Counted from the stretch's first letter, positions 8,828-16,273 are shown. The stretch is DNA of 64,000 nucleotides from Arenibacter sp. ARW7G5Y1 (GCF_003201775.1 NZ_QJJZ01000011.1:124001-188000); one strand, 5' to 3'. The notes: generated by a model from the letters alone, not told the origin. Made by a program: numbers and translations.

Positions 8828-8971
8828 TCAAAGTAAAATCCACAGGAACTCTGTAAAATATTTGGGGTACATATCTTCAATTCTGGCCTTCTCCCTACCG
8901 TGGCAACAAGATAATATACAGCTTGCCTTTTTGGAAACGTCCAAAAAGACTTCATTAGTTCCAACGGACAT
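8828..8971 (-). CDS. Small Cys/His-containing ORF, possibly frameshifted
   Basis: This 47-codon frame begins MSVGTNEVFLDVSKK and includes LSCCHGREKARIEDMYPKYF, which looks like coding sequence. It lies in line with the leftward cargo genes. The recurring junction motif and an ATG are found at 9027-9044, but that ATG is in another frame. Removing one base from the TTTT run near 8993 would join the two into a single protein of about 66 residues. It could be a decayed gene, a sequencing-error frameshift or a short gene starting at 8971. No family is recognised. Confidence 0.35.
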   Translation of the reverse strand: MSVGTNEVFLDVSKKASCILSCCHGREKARIEDMYPKYFTEFLWILL

Positions 8972-9027
8972 TGTTCTTTTTTCAAGGTATCCAAAATTTA
9001 TTCATCGGACTTAGAAGAAAAATTTTC

Positions 9028-9044
9028 ATCCTTTATTGGAACTT
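9028..9044 (-). repeat. Recurring junction motif, copy 1
   Basis: ATCCTTTATTGGAACTT (+ strand). The same 17-base element occurs at eight gene boundaries between 9.0 and 15.3 kb. Here an ATG overlaps its leftward end. Confidence 0.7.
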
Positions 9045-9142
9045 TTCAGTAAGATAATAATATTGGGGTTTATTTAAAAATATGAGGCTTGGAAGAAAAA
9101 TGGCATCCATGATCTAAAATCGATTAAAGGTCTTAGAGAAAT

Positions 9143-9358
9143 TTATCTATCTAATAGAATTGCCTGTTTCATTATTAGGTTCTGAAACAATTTCACGGTT
9201 CTTTCTTGGAAGGCTTCGGGAATTTTACCACCGATAATCCATTCGTTCTTGACCAATTTCCCGTGTTTGACATTGAACTCTTTCTTAAGGCAGGCCAATG
9301 CTACTTCCCTGGTAGGGGCATCCATTTGCTCGAATAAACGCCTGATATTGTCTATCAT
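9143..9358 (-). CDS. Small conserved-looking protein of unknown function
   Basis: This 71-residue, lysine-rich soluble protein has predicted helices (MIDNIRRLFEQMDAPTREVA, then ACLKKEF). The core GKLVKNEWIIGGKIPEAFQE looks like a compact globular fold. No family is recognised. It is leftward, in line with the other cargo genes, with about 180 bases to each neighbour. Codon use and the charged/hydrophobic alternation support it as a real gene. Confidence 0.55.
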   Translation of the reverse strand: MIDNIRRLFEQMDAPTREVALACLKKEFNVKHGKLVKNEWIIGGKIPEAFQERTVKLFQNLIMKQAILLDR

Positions 9359-9536
9359 AGGTTAGTTTTGATAAGCTATAAAAATATTGGAAAACTGGCG
9401 TCAAAAAAAAAAAATTCGATTTAAGTATCAGTAAAGTTGTCAACAGTATGTTCAGTGCTAGTGGCGGTTATTACTAGGGACTATATTTAAATTACCATTT
9501 TAATTCTCAGTATATACCCGAAATATTCAGAATTCA

Positions 9537-9553
9537 ATCCTTTATTTAAACTT
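9537..9553 (-). repeat. Recurring junction motif, copy 2
   Basis: ATCCTTTATTTAAACTT. It contains the stop codon of the 70-residue gene. Confidence 0.7.
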
Positions 9554-9754
9554 TAAATAATCCAATTTCATTGCTTTTTCGATCTCGTTTGTTCTAGATT
9601 GTCCGAATAAGTTAACCAAGTAAGTATCTGGACTAGATATCTCAGAAGCAATAATTTCATCATATTCTTCTTTGGTGATAAACCCTTTTCCAAACAACGG
9701 TTGAAACGTTTCCTTAAGTATAGGATTAATTTTTTCTATTTCTTCTTTTTTCAT
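9542..9754 (-). CDS. Small helical protein of unknown function
   Basis: This 70-residue protein starts MKKEEIEKINPILKE and ends LDYLKFK. The sequence LFGKGFITKEEYDEII resembles a short two-helix motif. Both ends overlap copies of the recurring 17-base junction motif: the ATG is inside the copy at 9753-9769 and the stop TAA is inside the copy at 9537-9553. The 73-residue gene at 12978 also ends with codons for K-F-K followed by TAA, from the same motif. Function is unknown. Confidence 0.5.
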   Translation of the reverse strand: MKKEEIEKINPILKETFQPLFGKGFITKEEYDEIIASEISSPDTYLVNLFGQSRTNEIEKAMKLDYLKFK

Positions 9755-9769
9755 CCTTTATTTTGGTTT
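9753..9769 (-). repeat. Recurring junction motif, copy 3 (diverged)
   Basis: ATCCTTTATTTTGGTTT. The start codon of the 70-residue gene overlaps its end. Confidence 0.55.
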
Positions 9770-9902
9770 TACAATTTGTTTATATGTCTAATTTTACCAG
9801 CGATTTTCTCGATACCCTTTCGTTCCCCTGTTTCGATATAGCGTGCAGCAATGGTTATACACGAACTGCATCATCCCTTTAGAATTATAACATTAAGATT
9901 AT

Positions 9903-10079
9903 TTATATAACTTTTATATTTATCAAATTCTTGTGATAGGTACCACAGTCACAGAAAATTGAATTTATGGCAATATCAATGTCCTCTTTCCAAGTTGAGC
10001 CAAACATCAATTGAAGTTGCAATGGCCCTATTTCCATTTTGTAATCATAATTGACATGTTCTGATCGTTTTTTTGGCAT
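9903..10079 (-). CDS. 58-residue protein with a CDCGTYH motif
   Basis: This short frame (MPKKRSEHVNYDYKMEI..., 58 residues) starts 7 bases after a copy of the junction motif (10086-10102) and 37 bases downstream of the Argonaute gene stop. The segment FCDCGTYHKN near residues 42-51 contains two cysteines and a histidine that could bind a metal, but a full zinc site is not evident. It may be translated with the Argonaute operon. Unknown family; the gene call rests on its position and the leader motif. Confidence 0.4.
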   Translation of the reverse strand: MPKKRSEHVNYDYKMEIGPLQLQLMFGSTWKEDIDIAINSIFCDCGTYHKNLINIKVI

Positions 10080-10085
10080 CTTTTT

Positions 10086-10102
10086 ATCCTTTTTTTGAAC
10101 TT
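10086..10102 (-). repeat. Recurring junction motif, copy 4
   Basis: ATCCTTTTTTTGAACTT. It lies between the Argonaute stop and the start of the 58-residue gene. Confidence 0.7.
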
Positions 10103-10115
10103 TTCAATTATTTAA

Positions 10116-11540
10116 TCACATATAGAAGGCATAAGATTCTTTCGGAATTTCATTTTCTCCCAAATACTTCATTATTTCTCCAACTTTTCTAGCACATGCG
10201 ATAGTTATTGGATACTTATTATCGAATTGAGTATTATTCCAGTTCATTTTTGTAAGACCAAGAATCTCCCTGCAAACAGTTTTTGCAGATGAAGCTCGTT
10301 TTACTATTCTTATTTCCAACGGAGCAGGTATATACATGCCTGGGTAGGTTTGATATTGATGAACCGAACCCCTTGTGTAAAGAACATATCTTTCCTCAGT
10401 AAGTGTAAACAAAGATCCTCTGACCGGAGGATATAAGTTGTTCCTGAAAAATCTCAGGTCAGTTTCCATCACGGTTACGATATCGAACTCAGTAATTCCC
10501 ATTTCATTCATTGTTTTTTCAAAGCCATCTACTTCGTCTTCATAGTATTTGGATGTTTTATGAAGTACTAAACGGGCTGGAATTGTACCCGTAGCAAATT
10601 TATATTTTGACAAAGCATCCTTTAAAAGGGAATAAGATTGTTCAAAGGTTAAATGGGGTTTCCTATCTTCTTTGTCTTCAATTACTGGTGTTCCTCTTAA
10701 AATTACTCCTTTACCGTTTTCATTGAAAATCTGCGCAAGACTTGTTTGGACTGTCTCACGGTCTCTACTGCGATAAAAACCTATACCAACAAAACATACG
10801 TTAGGTCGGTTTTCATCCACTTCCAATTTCCAAGGGATGGTTTGCAAACCCTTGTAATAAAGAGCTGTACAAAAATTCCATGCTTTGGTAGCTGCATCTT
10901 GAGACTTGTTGTCATCATGCAATACATATTCCCTAATTAATTGAATTGGAGTATTATACTGCATTGTTCTTGCTTTTAAAGCCCTTCTGAAATTCAATTC
11001 CATCTCAACACCTTCTTCGTCTTCGGCATTTTCCTCTACTGGTTGGTCATCCTTATTTTCATTTACAATTTTTCCTTCAAACGCCTTCGGAACAATACAA
11101 ATTATAACATCGCAGTTTTTTATATCGGACAAGAATTTTACATGTTCAGAAACTAAGTCGACCGCATTAAGCACTTGGTCTTCATGATAATCAGCATCAA
11201 GAACTTTGGTTATTTCGTTGGGTGACAATATTCTTTCAACATTTGTGTCATAAATAAATTTTGCACAAAACCCTTGATCTTGATTAAAGCCCGGAAATGA
11301 TTTGAATAACCCAGGTTGCTTCCCTTTTGGACTTGCTGGAATAAAACTTTCAAATCGCTTTAACCACTCCTTTAAATTTTCTACATCTTCCTCTATTCCC
11401 ACAATTCCGATAAGTAATTGGTCCTTTCTAGCAGCTTGTACGGTATCGTAAACTTTAAGACCTGCAATGCCTTCTCTTGGGCATATACTTTTGCCTTCTC
11501 CAAAATACAGGTATGGCTCATTTAGATAGTCAGCCTTCAT
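10116..11540 (-). CDS. Short prokaryotic Argonaute (MID-PIWI, catalytically inactive)
   Basis: This 474-residue protein lacks N and PAZ domains, as in short pAgos. The MID part (about 40-240) includes the strand LLIGIVG and the guide-5'-end pocket region FCTALYYKGLQTIPWKL. The PIWI part (about 245-474) starts at VCFVGIGFYRS, where the first catalytic Asp is replaced by Gly254. The second conserved region reads RLVLHKTSKY instead of a R-D-G type site, and the C-terminal LTKMNWNNTQ is the usual short-pAgo signature. The slicer tetrad is therefore absent, and the protein should bind a guide and target without cutting. It overlaps the DUF4062-APAZ gene by 4 bases (ATGA), so the two proteins very probably form a complex. 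Short pAgos with APAZ partners are known antiplasmid/antiphage abortive-infection systems (SPARTA, SPARSA, SPARDA). Confidence 0.9.
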   Translation of the reverse strand: MKADYLNEPYLYFGEGKSICPREGIAGLKVYDTVQAARKDQLLIGIVGIEEDVENLKEWLKRFESFIPASPKGKQPGLFKSFPGFNQDQGFCAKFIYDTNVERILSPNEITKVLDADYHEDQVLNAVDLVSEHVKFLSDIKNCDVIICIVPKAFEGKIVNENKDDQPVEENAEDEEGVEMELNFRRALKARTMQYNTPIQLIREYVLHDDNKSQDAATKAWNFCTALYYKGLQTIPWKLEVDENRPNVCFVGIGFYRSRDRETVQTSLAQIFNENGKGVILRGTPVIEDKEDRKPHLTFEQSYSLLKDALSKYKFATGTIPARLVLHKTSKYYEDEVDGFEKTMNEMGITEFDIVTVMETDLRFFRNNLYPPVRGSLFTLTEERYVLYTRGSVHQYQTYPGMYIPAPLEIRIVKRASSAKTVCREILGLTKMNWNNTQFDNKYPITIACARKVGEIMKYLGENEIPKESYAFYM

Positions 11541-12931
11541 ATATCAAATAAATCTACGTTGCCCAAGTTATCCTTTAGTTTCTTTTCGCTTGCTGCTGAT
11601 TCCAATTTAACCCAAGTCATGTCAGGTACTATTGGGGCAAAATCGAACTTTTCTATCCGTCCAATCTTTAGATAAGGGTAATCCCTATATTCATCAAACA
11701 ATGGTTCTGTTATCGATGGTTGTAGGTACCTCAATATAAAATTGAAATGATTGAACACATGCATATTTCTTTCGGTTTTCTTTAGCCATTGAATATTCTT
11801 AAAGCCCAAAGCAGATACCTTTAAATCTGGCCATAGAAATACCCATTCAGGTTTAATCGAAAGAAACCATTCTTTATCAAAAAGTTCAAATCGCGTTCTA
11901 AATGCATTACATCGCATATTGAAAATCTCTTCTTTATTTTTAAGATTCATTTTAATATCTACAACTTTTCTGGTTGCCTTCTTTGATCCTTTTACCCATT
12001 CTGCAGATCGATCAATCCATCTTTCCAAATCGTCTTTTTGGGTCGGTATAAAAGCGAAAAGTCCCTCTTCCCTGATCCATTTGATTTTTAACTTGTGAAG
12101 TTTGGATTCCAAACATTTTTTAAGAAGAAATTTAAAGGTTGATAAATCATCTTTTGAATTATTATAAATCTCTTCGCATGTGAATCTTTCCGCTGTACCT
12201 AAATCAATTATTTCTGTTAATGGCAAGGAAGGGTCTTTTAGGTCATGAAAAGTAAGAATTGAATCCCCCCATAGTATCCAATCATGAGGAAATCTTATAT
12301 CTTTTAGTCTTAATGCGGAAATAACGTAATCAAAAAGTCCAGGACGATATTTTAGCTTAAGGCCTCGCTCCTCCATTTCAGCCTTTATGGCATTCTTATC
12401 AATTTTCAATTCCGCTCTATATACATGCTTGGGGAAGCTGATTTTTACTAGATTAGAATAAACTGGTTCGGTATTGTTGAAAAATTCATTTTGCTTTTCT
12501 TCAATCTCTCTTTTCAATGACTTTTCAATCTCAACCTGTAATTCAAAGGCATCCCGAACGGTTTTTCTAAAATATGCTGATTCTACTTTTGCTTCAAAGT
12601 TCTTTTGTAATTGCTCTTTAGCGTATGTAGTATTAAAGACCAATATTGGCTTTTTCTCGGCAAGGGCGGTTTGATATTCCAACTCAGTAATCGATTCCTT
12701 TTCTTCTGGTTGCCAACCATATCTACCACCTAAAATAAGAATATATATATCTGATTCTTTTACTTTATTTAAACATGCTGTTAGCGAATCCGCGCTTTGA
12801 GCTTCCATTGTAAATTCCGACATTAAGGGAAACCCACCAACTTTTTCAACAGCTTTTAAGGCAGCGGAACGCTCATTGGGCAAATCCGCAATGGTACTGC
12901 TAATAAATATTTTTGGCTGCGTGATAAACAT
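11537..12931 (-). CDS. DUF4062-APAZ effector partner of the short Argonaute
   Basis: This 464-residue protein has two domains. Residues about 5-100 match DUF4062, a TIR-like Rossmannoid domain: KIFISSTIADLPNER, a Gly/hydrophobic strand IYILILGGRYGW, and ITELEYQTALA with Glu83/Glu85 as possible catalytic residues. A helical linker (about 105-150) follows. Residues about 155-455 match APAZ, the analogue of the Argonaute N/L1 region: FPKHVYRAEL near the start, then EWFLSIKPEWVFLW, IQWLKKTERN and FNHFNFILRYL. In known short-pAgo pairs the APAZ partner carries TIR, SIR2 or DUF4365 nuclease effectors. A DUF4062 effector is not one I can match to a characterised system. By analogy it should be switched on by guide-directed target binding, possibly consuming NAD or nucleotides. 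Confidence 0.85.
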   Translation of the reverse strand: MFITQPKIFISSTIADLPNERSAALKAVEKVGGFPLMSEFTMEAQSADSLTACLNKVKESDIYILILGGRYGWQPEEKESITELEYQTALAEKKPILVFNTTYAKEQLQKNFEAKVESAYFRKTVRDAFELQVEIEKSLKREIEEKQNEFFNNTEPVYSNLVKISFPKHVYRAELKIDKNAIKAEMEERGLKLKYRPGLFDYVISALRLKDIRFPHDWILWGDSILTFHDLKDPSLPLTEIIDLGTAERFTCEEIYNNSKDDLSTFKFLLKKCLESKLHKLKIKWIREEGLFAFIPTQKDDLERWIDRSAEWVKGSKKATRKVVDIKMNLKNKEEIFNMRCNAFRTRFELFDKEWFLSIKPEWVFLWPDLKVSALGFKNIQWLKKTERNMHVFNHFNFILRYLQPSITEPLFDEYRDYPYLKIGRIEKFDFAPIVPDMTWVKLESAASEKKLKDNLGNVDLFDI

Positions 12932-12972
12932 GTTTTTAATTCAGTCTGACTTTTATTATTATCATTCCAATT

Positions 12973-12989
12973 TTCGTTTATTTGAACTT
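12973..12989 (-). repeat. Recurring junction motif, copy 5
   Basis: TTCGTTTATTTGAACTT. It contains the stop of the 73-residue gene, upstream of the DUF4062-APAZ gene. Confidence 0.6.
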
Positions 12990-13199
12990 CTCAATTTTGT
13001 CTATAAGTACAATTATTTTATCTGGGTCAACATTTTCATCATACATTCTGAAAAAATGAATAGCCGTTGTATGAGCAATTTGGTTTGTACTTATTGTTTT
13101 ATCAGGAATTTCTCCATCTTGTTGCCATGTAAAGCAAGAATGTTGGATGGCATCGATTCCCGGATATTCGGCTTTAAATCTGGCAATGAACTTCATCAT
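12978..13199 (-). CDS. 73-residue protein upstream of the Argonaute pair
   Basis: This small soluble protein (MMKFIARFKAEYPGIDAI...) lies 46 bases before the DUF4062-APAZ gene and 10 bases after the protease gene, in the same direction. No family is recognised. Sequence features are an aromatic/His-rich middle (HTTAIHFFRMYDEN) and a Lys-rich C terminus (DKIIVLIDKIEKFK). Its stop codon overlaps a copy of the junction motif (12973-12989). It could be a small component of the defence operon or an unrelated cargo gene. A second ATG lies 3 bases downstream. Confidence 0.5.
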   Translation of the reverse strand: MMKFIARFKAEYPGIDAIQHSCFTWQQDGEIPDKTISTNQIAHTTAIHFFRMYDENVDPDKIIVLIDKIEKFK

Positions 13200-13209
13200 T
13201 TTTTATCGT

Positions 13210-14367
13210 TTAATTAGACTTAGGTTTTAATTGTTTTGAAAAATCAACGTTCCGATACATATAAGAACCTCCTGAGCATTTTCCTTTACTACAACTAATT
13301 ACTTCTGCAAATGTTCCCTTTTCATTCCAAGCATAAAGATATCCTTCACCCTCATGTAATGTACCTTTATCTTGAGTTTTTCCTTTCGAATTATAATTCG
13401 ATAATACGGTCCAAGGAAGTCCATCCTTATAAATACGTTCTGACCATAATCCGCCATTTGGATAATAAAAAGTATATTTTCCACTAAATTTTGGAGCCAA
13501 TTCTAATGTTTCAACTATCTGAAATGCAGGTACTATGGCGGCGAAATTCCCCGGGGTATTTGAGGCCAAATTTCCGTGAACTAAACCTATCACTTTTGGA
13601 GCAATTCCTACCTTCTCGCCTTGAATATTCATTGGTTTTTCAGTTTTATGAATTTCTAATACGGGACCACCACTAAAACCCCCAATACTTGGATCGTCGG
13701 TGATAATGAATGGATTAAGAACACTGTTATCAAATCGATCAAAATATACAATATCACTTGCACTACGAGTATTGCGAGTAATTGGACTGATTGATAAGGG
13801 AGTAACGCCTAAACCTAAAGGATAACCCATAATAGTTAGGTCATTAAAACGATTTGGTGCTTTAATAAACTCTTCTAAATATTCGTGATTAAACATAGCT
13901 ATATCTTTAACTACATTATCATATATTCCTAAATGTAAAATAGCTATGTCAGCGGTAGGGTGTCTAACCCAATTCAATTTTTTTAAATCATACTTAACTG
14001 TTGTTAGTGCCTGAATTGTGATTTCCTTTTTTTGTCCATCAGTACCTAAATATTTAATTTTACTTGTACCTTTTAAGAACCTGGCAACATGTTCTGCGGT
14101 AACCAAATAAATATCGATACCTCTGATTAGAAAAAAACCTGTCCCTAACGAAGGAACCTTTTTTTCAATGATTTTTTCGGTCCATGGTTTGCGATATAAG
14201 ACCTCATATTGTTCCCCGTTAATTTGTATAGTCTCTGTAGCTTCGTCAGATAAATACAAAATAGCGCTGAAATAGTCTCTTAATTCATCATCATTGATGC
14301 GGTATTGAGAATAACAAAAAAAACCAAAAAATAAAAACAATATTAAAAACTGATATGGGTATTTCAT
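13210..14367 (-). CDS. Exported trypsin-like serine protease
   Basis: This is a 385-residue protein. I start at the ATG at 14367 because it opens a signal peptide (MKYPYQFLILFLFFGFF) and lies just after the junction motif; an in-frame ATG at 14424 is inside the preceding gene. The chymotrypsin-fold triad is present: H93 in VTAEHVA, D140 in HPTADIAIL and S232 in GGFSGGPV. A C-terminal part (about 310-375) has repeated strand motifs (YTFYYPNGGLWSERIYKDG, GTLHEGEGYLYAWNEKG) that resemble MORN-like toxin-antidote repeats. It acts outside the cytoplasm. The link with the Argonaute pair is positional only. Confidence 0.8.
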   Translation of the reverse strand: MKYPYQFLILFLFFGFFCYSQYRINDDELRDYFSAILYLSDEATETIQINGEQYEVLYRKPWTEKIIEKKVPSLGTGFFLIRGIDIYLVTAEHVARFLKGTSKIKYLGTDGQKKEITIQALTTVKYDLKKLNWVRHPTADIAILHLGIYDNVVKDIAMFNHEYLEEFIKAPNRFNDLTIMGYPLGLGVTPLSISPITRNTRSASDIVYFDRFDNSVLNPFIITDDPSIGGFSGGPVLEIHKTEKPMNIQGEKVGIAPKVIGLVHGNLASNTPGNFAAIVPAFQIVETLELAPKFSGKYTFYYPNGGLWSERIYKDGLPWTVLSNYNSKGKTQDKGTLHEGEGYLYAWNEKGTFAEVISCSKGKCSGGSYMYRNVDFSKQLKPKSN

Positions 14368-14370
14368 GAA

Positions 14371-14387
14371 ATCCTTTATTTGAACTT
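14371..14387 (-). repeat. Recurring junction motif, copy 6
   Basis: ATCCTTTATTTGAACTT, identical to the consensus. It lies 3 bases before the protease ATG, which supports the choice of that start. Confidence 0.75.
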
Positions 14388-14956
14388 TATTGTAAATTAT
14401 ATTTGTTTGAAGCGTATAGTTCAATAGCCTTCAAATAATCTTTAGAACCTTTCATTGTCATATCTTCTACGAATCCATCTAAATCATGATGATTATTCTT
14501 TATCCAACTAACTAGCGAGTCTTTCTCTTGGTTCCAAACTTCCCAATTTACATCAATGTATTCTAATTCCTCAAGCTTTGAAATTTTCTCTAAAGTAAAA
14601 GATACTTTGACCTTAAAAACCAAAGGATTGTTCTTTAAAAACTCATTGCGAACATTATCTTGGGCAATAGTCACGATAATATCATTGTTCTTTTCGTCTA
14701 ATTCAACGATTTTATAGGATGGTTTAAATATGGAATCCCATTTAAAAAAATCATAAAAACTGTCATGGTTATAAGGTATCACGTAATCTCCAGAAATCAT
14801 TGTAACACTATCATTTATTGTAGCTTTTATTTCATTGTAATCACCTGAATCAAAAGCATTGTAATATCTACTGACAGTTTCTTTATGACTTAATTTCTGT
14901 TCTTTGCATCCCGTTAAGAAATACAAAAGAAATAGTATGAGAAAGGTGTTTTTCAT
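14387..14956 (-). CDS. Lipoprotein with SnoaL/NTF2-like features
   Basis: This 189-residue lipoprotein has a lipobox FLTGC (Cys17). SHKETVSRYYNAFDSGDYNEI with a following beta stretch (VTMISGDYVIPY) looks like the first helix and strand of SnoaL/NTF2-like domains. The remainder is alpha/beta with no clear catalytic motif. It heads the leftward run of cargo genes, with a junction-motif copy immediately before its ATG (14959-14975). Its stop is 19 bases before the protease ATG. Function is unknown. Confidence 0.6.
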   Translation of the reverse strand: MKNTFLILFLLYFLTGCKEQKLSHKETVSRYYNAFDSGDYNEIKATINDSVTMISGDYVIPYNHDSFYDFFKWDSIFKPSYKIVELDEKNNDIIVTIAQDNVRNEFLKNNPLVFKVKVSFTLEKISKLEELEYIDVNWEVWNQEKDSLVSWIKNNHHDLDGFVEDMTMKGSKDYLKAIELYASNKYNLQ

Positions 14957-14958
14957 TG

Positions 14959-14975
14959 ATCCTTTTATTGAACTT
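14959..14975 (-). repeat. Recurring junction motif, copy 7
   Basis: ATCCTTTTATTGAACTT, immediately before the ATG of the 189-residue lipoprotein gene. Confidence 0.7.
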
Positions 14976-15135
14976 ATCTATTCCTAAATATTCTTTCTAA
15001 AATTAAACAAATAAGTGTGGGTCGGGAGTTATTTCATAAACCCCTTAATTGTTAATAAATTTTGCGACATTCTAGAGTGATATTTGGTAATAATTAGTGA
15101 ACTTACAGAATATAAATTTAATAAAATAGAAGATT

Positions 15136-15267
15136 ATGGGAATTAAACCTGGACCAAAAAGAATTGCGGATTCAACAGGAAAACCAGACAGGCGTCAACG
15201 AGATAATAAAGAGACTCCTAAAAATACGCCATCACTAAAACCTCACAAGCATAAGAAAGGAGATTAA
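15136..15267 (+). CDS. 43-residue basic peptide
   Basis: This short frame, MGIKPGPKRIADSTGKPDRR..., ends KPHKHKKGD and is rich in Lys, Arg, Pro and Asn, with no hydrophobic core. The purine-rich sequence before the ATG (AATAGAAGATT) is compatible with translation initiation in this group. It is the only rightward frame in this part of the cargo block. It is too short for a family assignment. It could be a nucleic-acid-binding peptide, and the gene call is based on the coherent composition. Confidence 0.45.
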   Translation: MGIKPGPKRIADSTGKPDRRQRDNKETPKNTPSLKPHKHKKGD

Positions 15268-15293
15268 CCTTTATTTTAATGAAGAGAGAAATT

Positions 15294-15310
15294 ATCCTTT
15301 ATTTAAACTT
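15294..15310 (-). repeat. Recurring junction motif, copy 8
   Basis: ATCCTTTATTTAAACTT. No start codon follows closely. It lies between the 43-residue ORF and the transposase remnant, and may mark the site of a lost gene. Confidence 0.65.
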
Positions 15311-15340
15311 TTAAATCTTGTTTTCGTTCACTGGCATGAT

Positions 15341-15627
15341 GTCCTAATTAATGGATTATTGAATTCCTACGCAATAAAAAGTTGGAGGGACAACTGGCAG
15401 GAACTCACCGTATTCTTCGAGTTTCCCTTGGAGATCCGTAAGATTATCAATACCACCAATCTTATAGAGAACCTCAATGGAAAAATCAGAAAGTACACCA
15501 AGAACAAACTTTAATTCCCTACCGATGATACGGTAATGAAATCCGTATATTTGGCAACAAGGGAGGCGACCAAGAAATGGTCATTGCCCATCAGGAATTG
15601 GGGCATTATTTTAAATTAGTTCCTTAG
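15341..15627 (+). pseudogene. IS256-family (mutator-type) transposase remnant
   Basis: Only the C-terminal part of a transposase remains. The translation SYAIKSWRDNWQELTVFFEF, then PLEIRKIINTTNLIENLNGK, then RKYTKNKL, FPTDD, SVYLAT and [13 protein letters not shown] is the classical IS256/mutator C-terminal signature. Two in-frame stops interrupt it (TAA before FPTDD, TAG after IILN), and the catalytic N-terminal region is gone. It is a dead insertion-sequence fragment, evidence of past insertion in the ICE cargo zone. A TTTAAATAAAAGTC sequence at about 15652 may be the old right end. Confidence 0.8.
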
Positions 15628-15737
15628 GATATATGAAAAAAAGGTCAGACTTTAAATAAAAGTCAAACCTTAGTTTGTTCAACTTACACAGTTAACAGGA
15701 TAGTGTCTTTTAATGGACTAACATTTTACAATACCAC

Positions 15738-16001
15738 TTAAATGGATAGTTCATTCCCATTTTCTTTATCTCCATTTTTATGTTTCTTGGGAATAATTTT
15801 GCTACCATCTAAAGAAAGATTTTTATTTATCGTAATTTCCTTACTATATTCTTCCATTCCTGTTTGCATAGCTTGCATGCGACTATTACCCGATTCAATG
15901 TTTTTAAACATTGGAGTCCTTAACTTCAATTCTTTAGCCAGTTCATAGCCAAGATTGAATGCTTCTATGTAATCCTTATCAACTTTTAGATTTTCTTCCA
16001 T
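15738..16001 (-). CDS. Small ICE protein of unknown function
   Basis: This 87-residue, Lys-rich protein (MEENLKVDKDYIEAFNLGYE...) has helical predictions and no membrane segment. LGYELAKELKLRTPMFKNIE and SGNSRMQAMQTGMEEY are the most ordered parts. It begins 2 bases after the HTH gene ends, so the two are co-transcribed, leftward. Small proteins of this type are common beside the excisionase in Flavobacteriia elements. Function is unknown. Confidence 0.6.
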   Translation of the reverse strand: MEENLKVDKDYIEAFNLGYELAKELKLRTPMFKNIESGNSRMQAMQTGMEEYSKEITINKNLSLDGSKIIPKKHKNGDKENGNELSI

Positions 16002-16003
16002 AA

Positions 16004-16273
16004 TTAAAAAGTTTCACGAGCATACCTTTCAATATATTCGTTAATTGAATCCCGATCATAGAGAATTATTTTCCTTTGCGGTTGAGAAAATCTAATCTTT
16101 CCTTCATCCCTTAATTTCTGCAAAGTGGTTGTAGATTTTATATTTAGCAATAACATTGCTTCTTCACCATCAATCCATTTAGCCGGCTTATCTCTGCGTT
16201 TAGATTCTAAATGCTCTACCACCTTATCAAATAAAGCATAAAAAGCTTCTTCTTGTAGACATACCACCTGCAT
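16004..16273 (-). CDS. Excisionase-like helix-turn-helix protein
   Basis: This 89-residue protein has a winged-helix (MerR/HTH_17-like) core: WIDGEEAMLLLNIKSTTTLQ is the helix-turn-helix, KLRDEGKIRFSQPQRKIILY is the wing strand pair, and DRDSINEYIE is the last helix. This layout is shared by excisionases and ICE regulators of Bacteroidota. It lies 130 bases downstream of the integrase gene in the same direction, as expected for a recombination directionality factor. Regulatory versus excisionase role cannot be separated from sequence. Confidence 0.78.
   Translation of the reverse strand: MQVVCLQEEAFYALFDKVVEHLESKRRDKPAKWIDGEEAMLLLNIKSTTTLQKLRDEGKIRFSQPQRKIILYDRDSINEYIERYARETF

Larger units (their letters stand above)
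8674..9142. other. Interval with possible decayed small gene
   Basis: Apart from the small Cys/His ORF and junction-motif copy 1, I see no gene between the alpha-CTD-like gene and the 71-residue gene. Confidence 0.4.

Noticed and set aside
9780..9902. Leftward frame with ARYIETGERKGIEKIAGK
   Set aside because: A short coding-like piece of a lost protein may exist, but it has no start and no family match, so I do not call a gene.
13491..13676. Rightward frame inside the protease gene
   Set aside because: Antisense to an intact catalytic domain with the His-Asp-Ser triad; no independent signal.
9028..15310. The repeated motif as a classical integron attC site
   Set aside because: attC sites have two inverted core pairs and are 50 bases or longer; the 17-base motif shows no dyad and no IntI-type gene is seen nearby.
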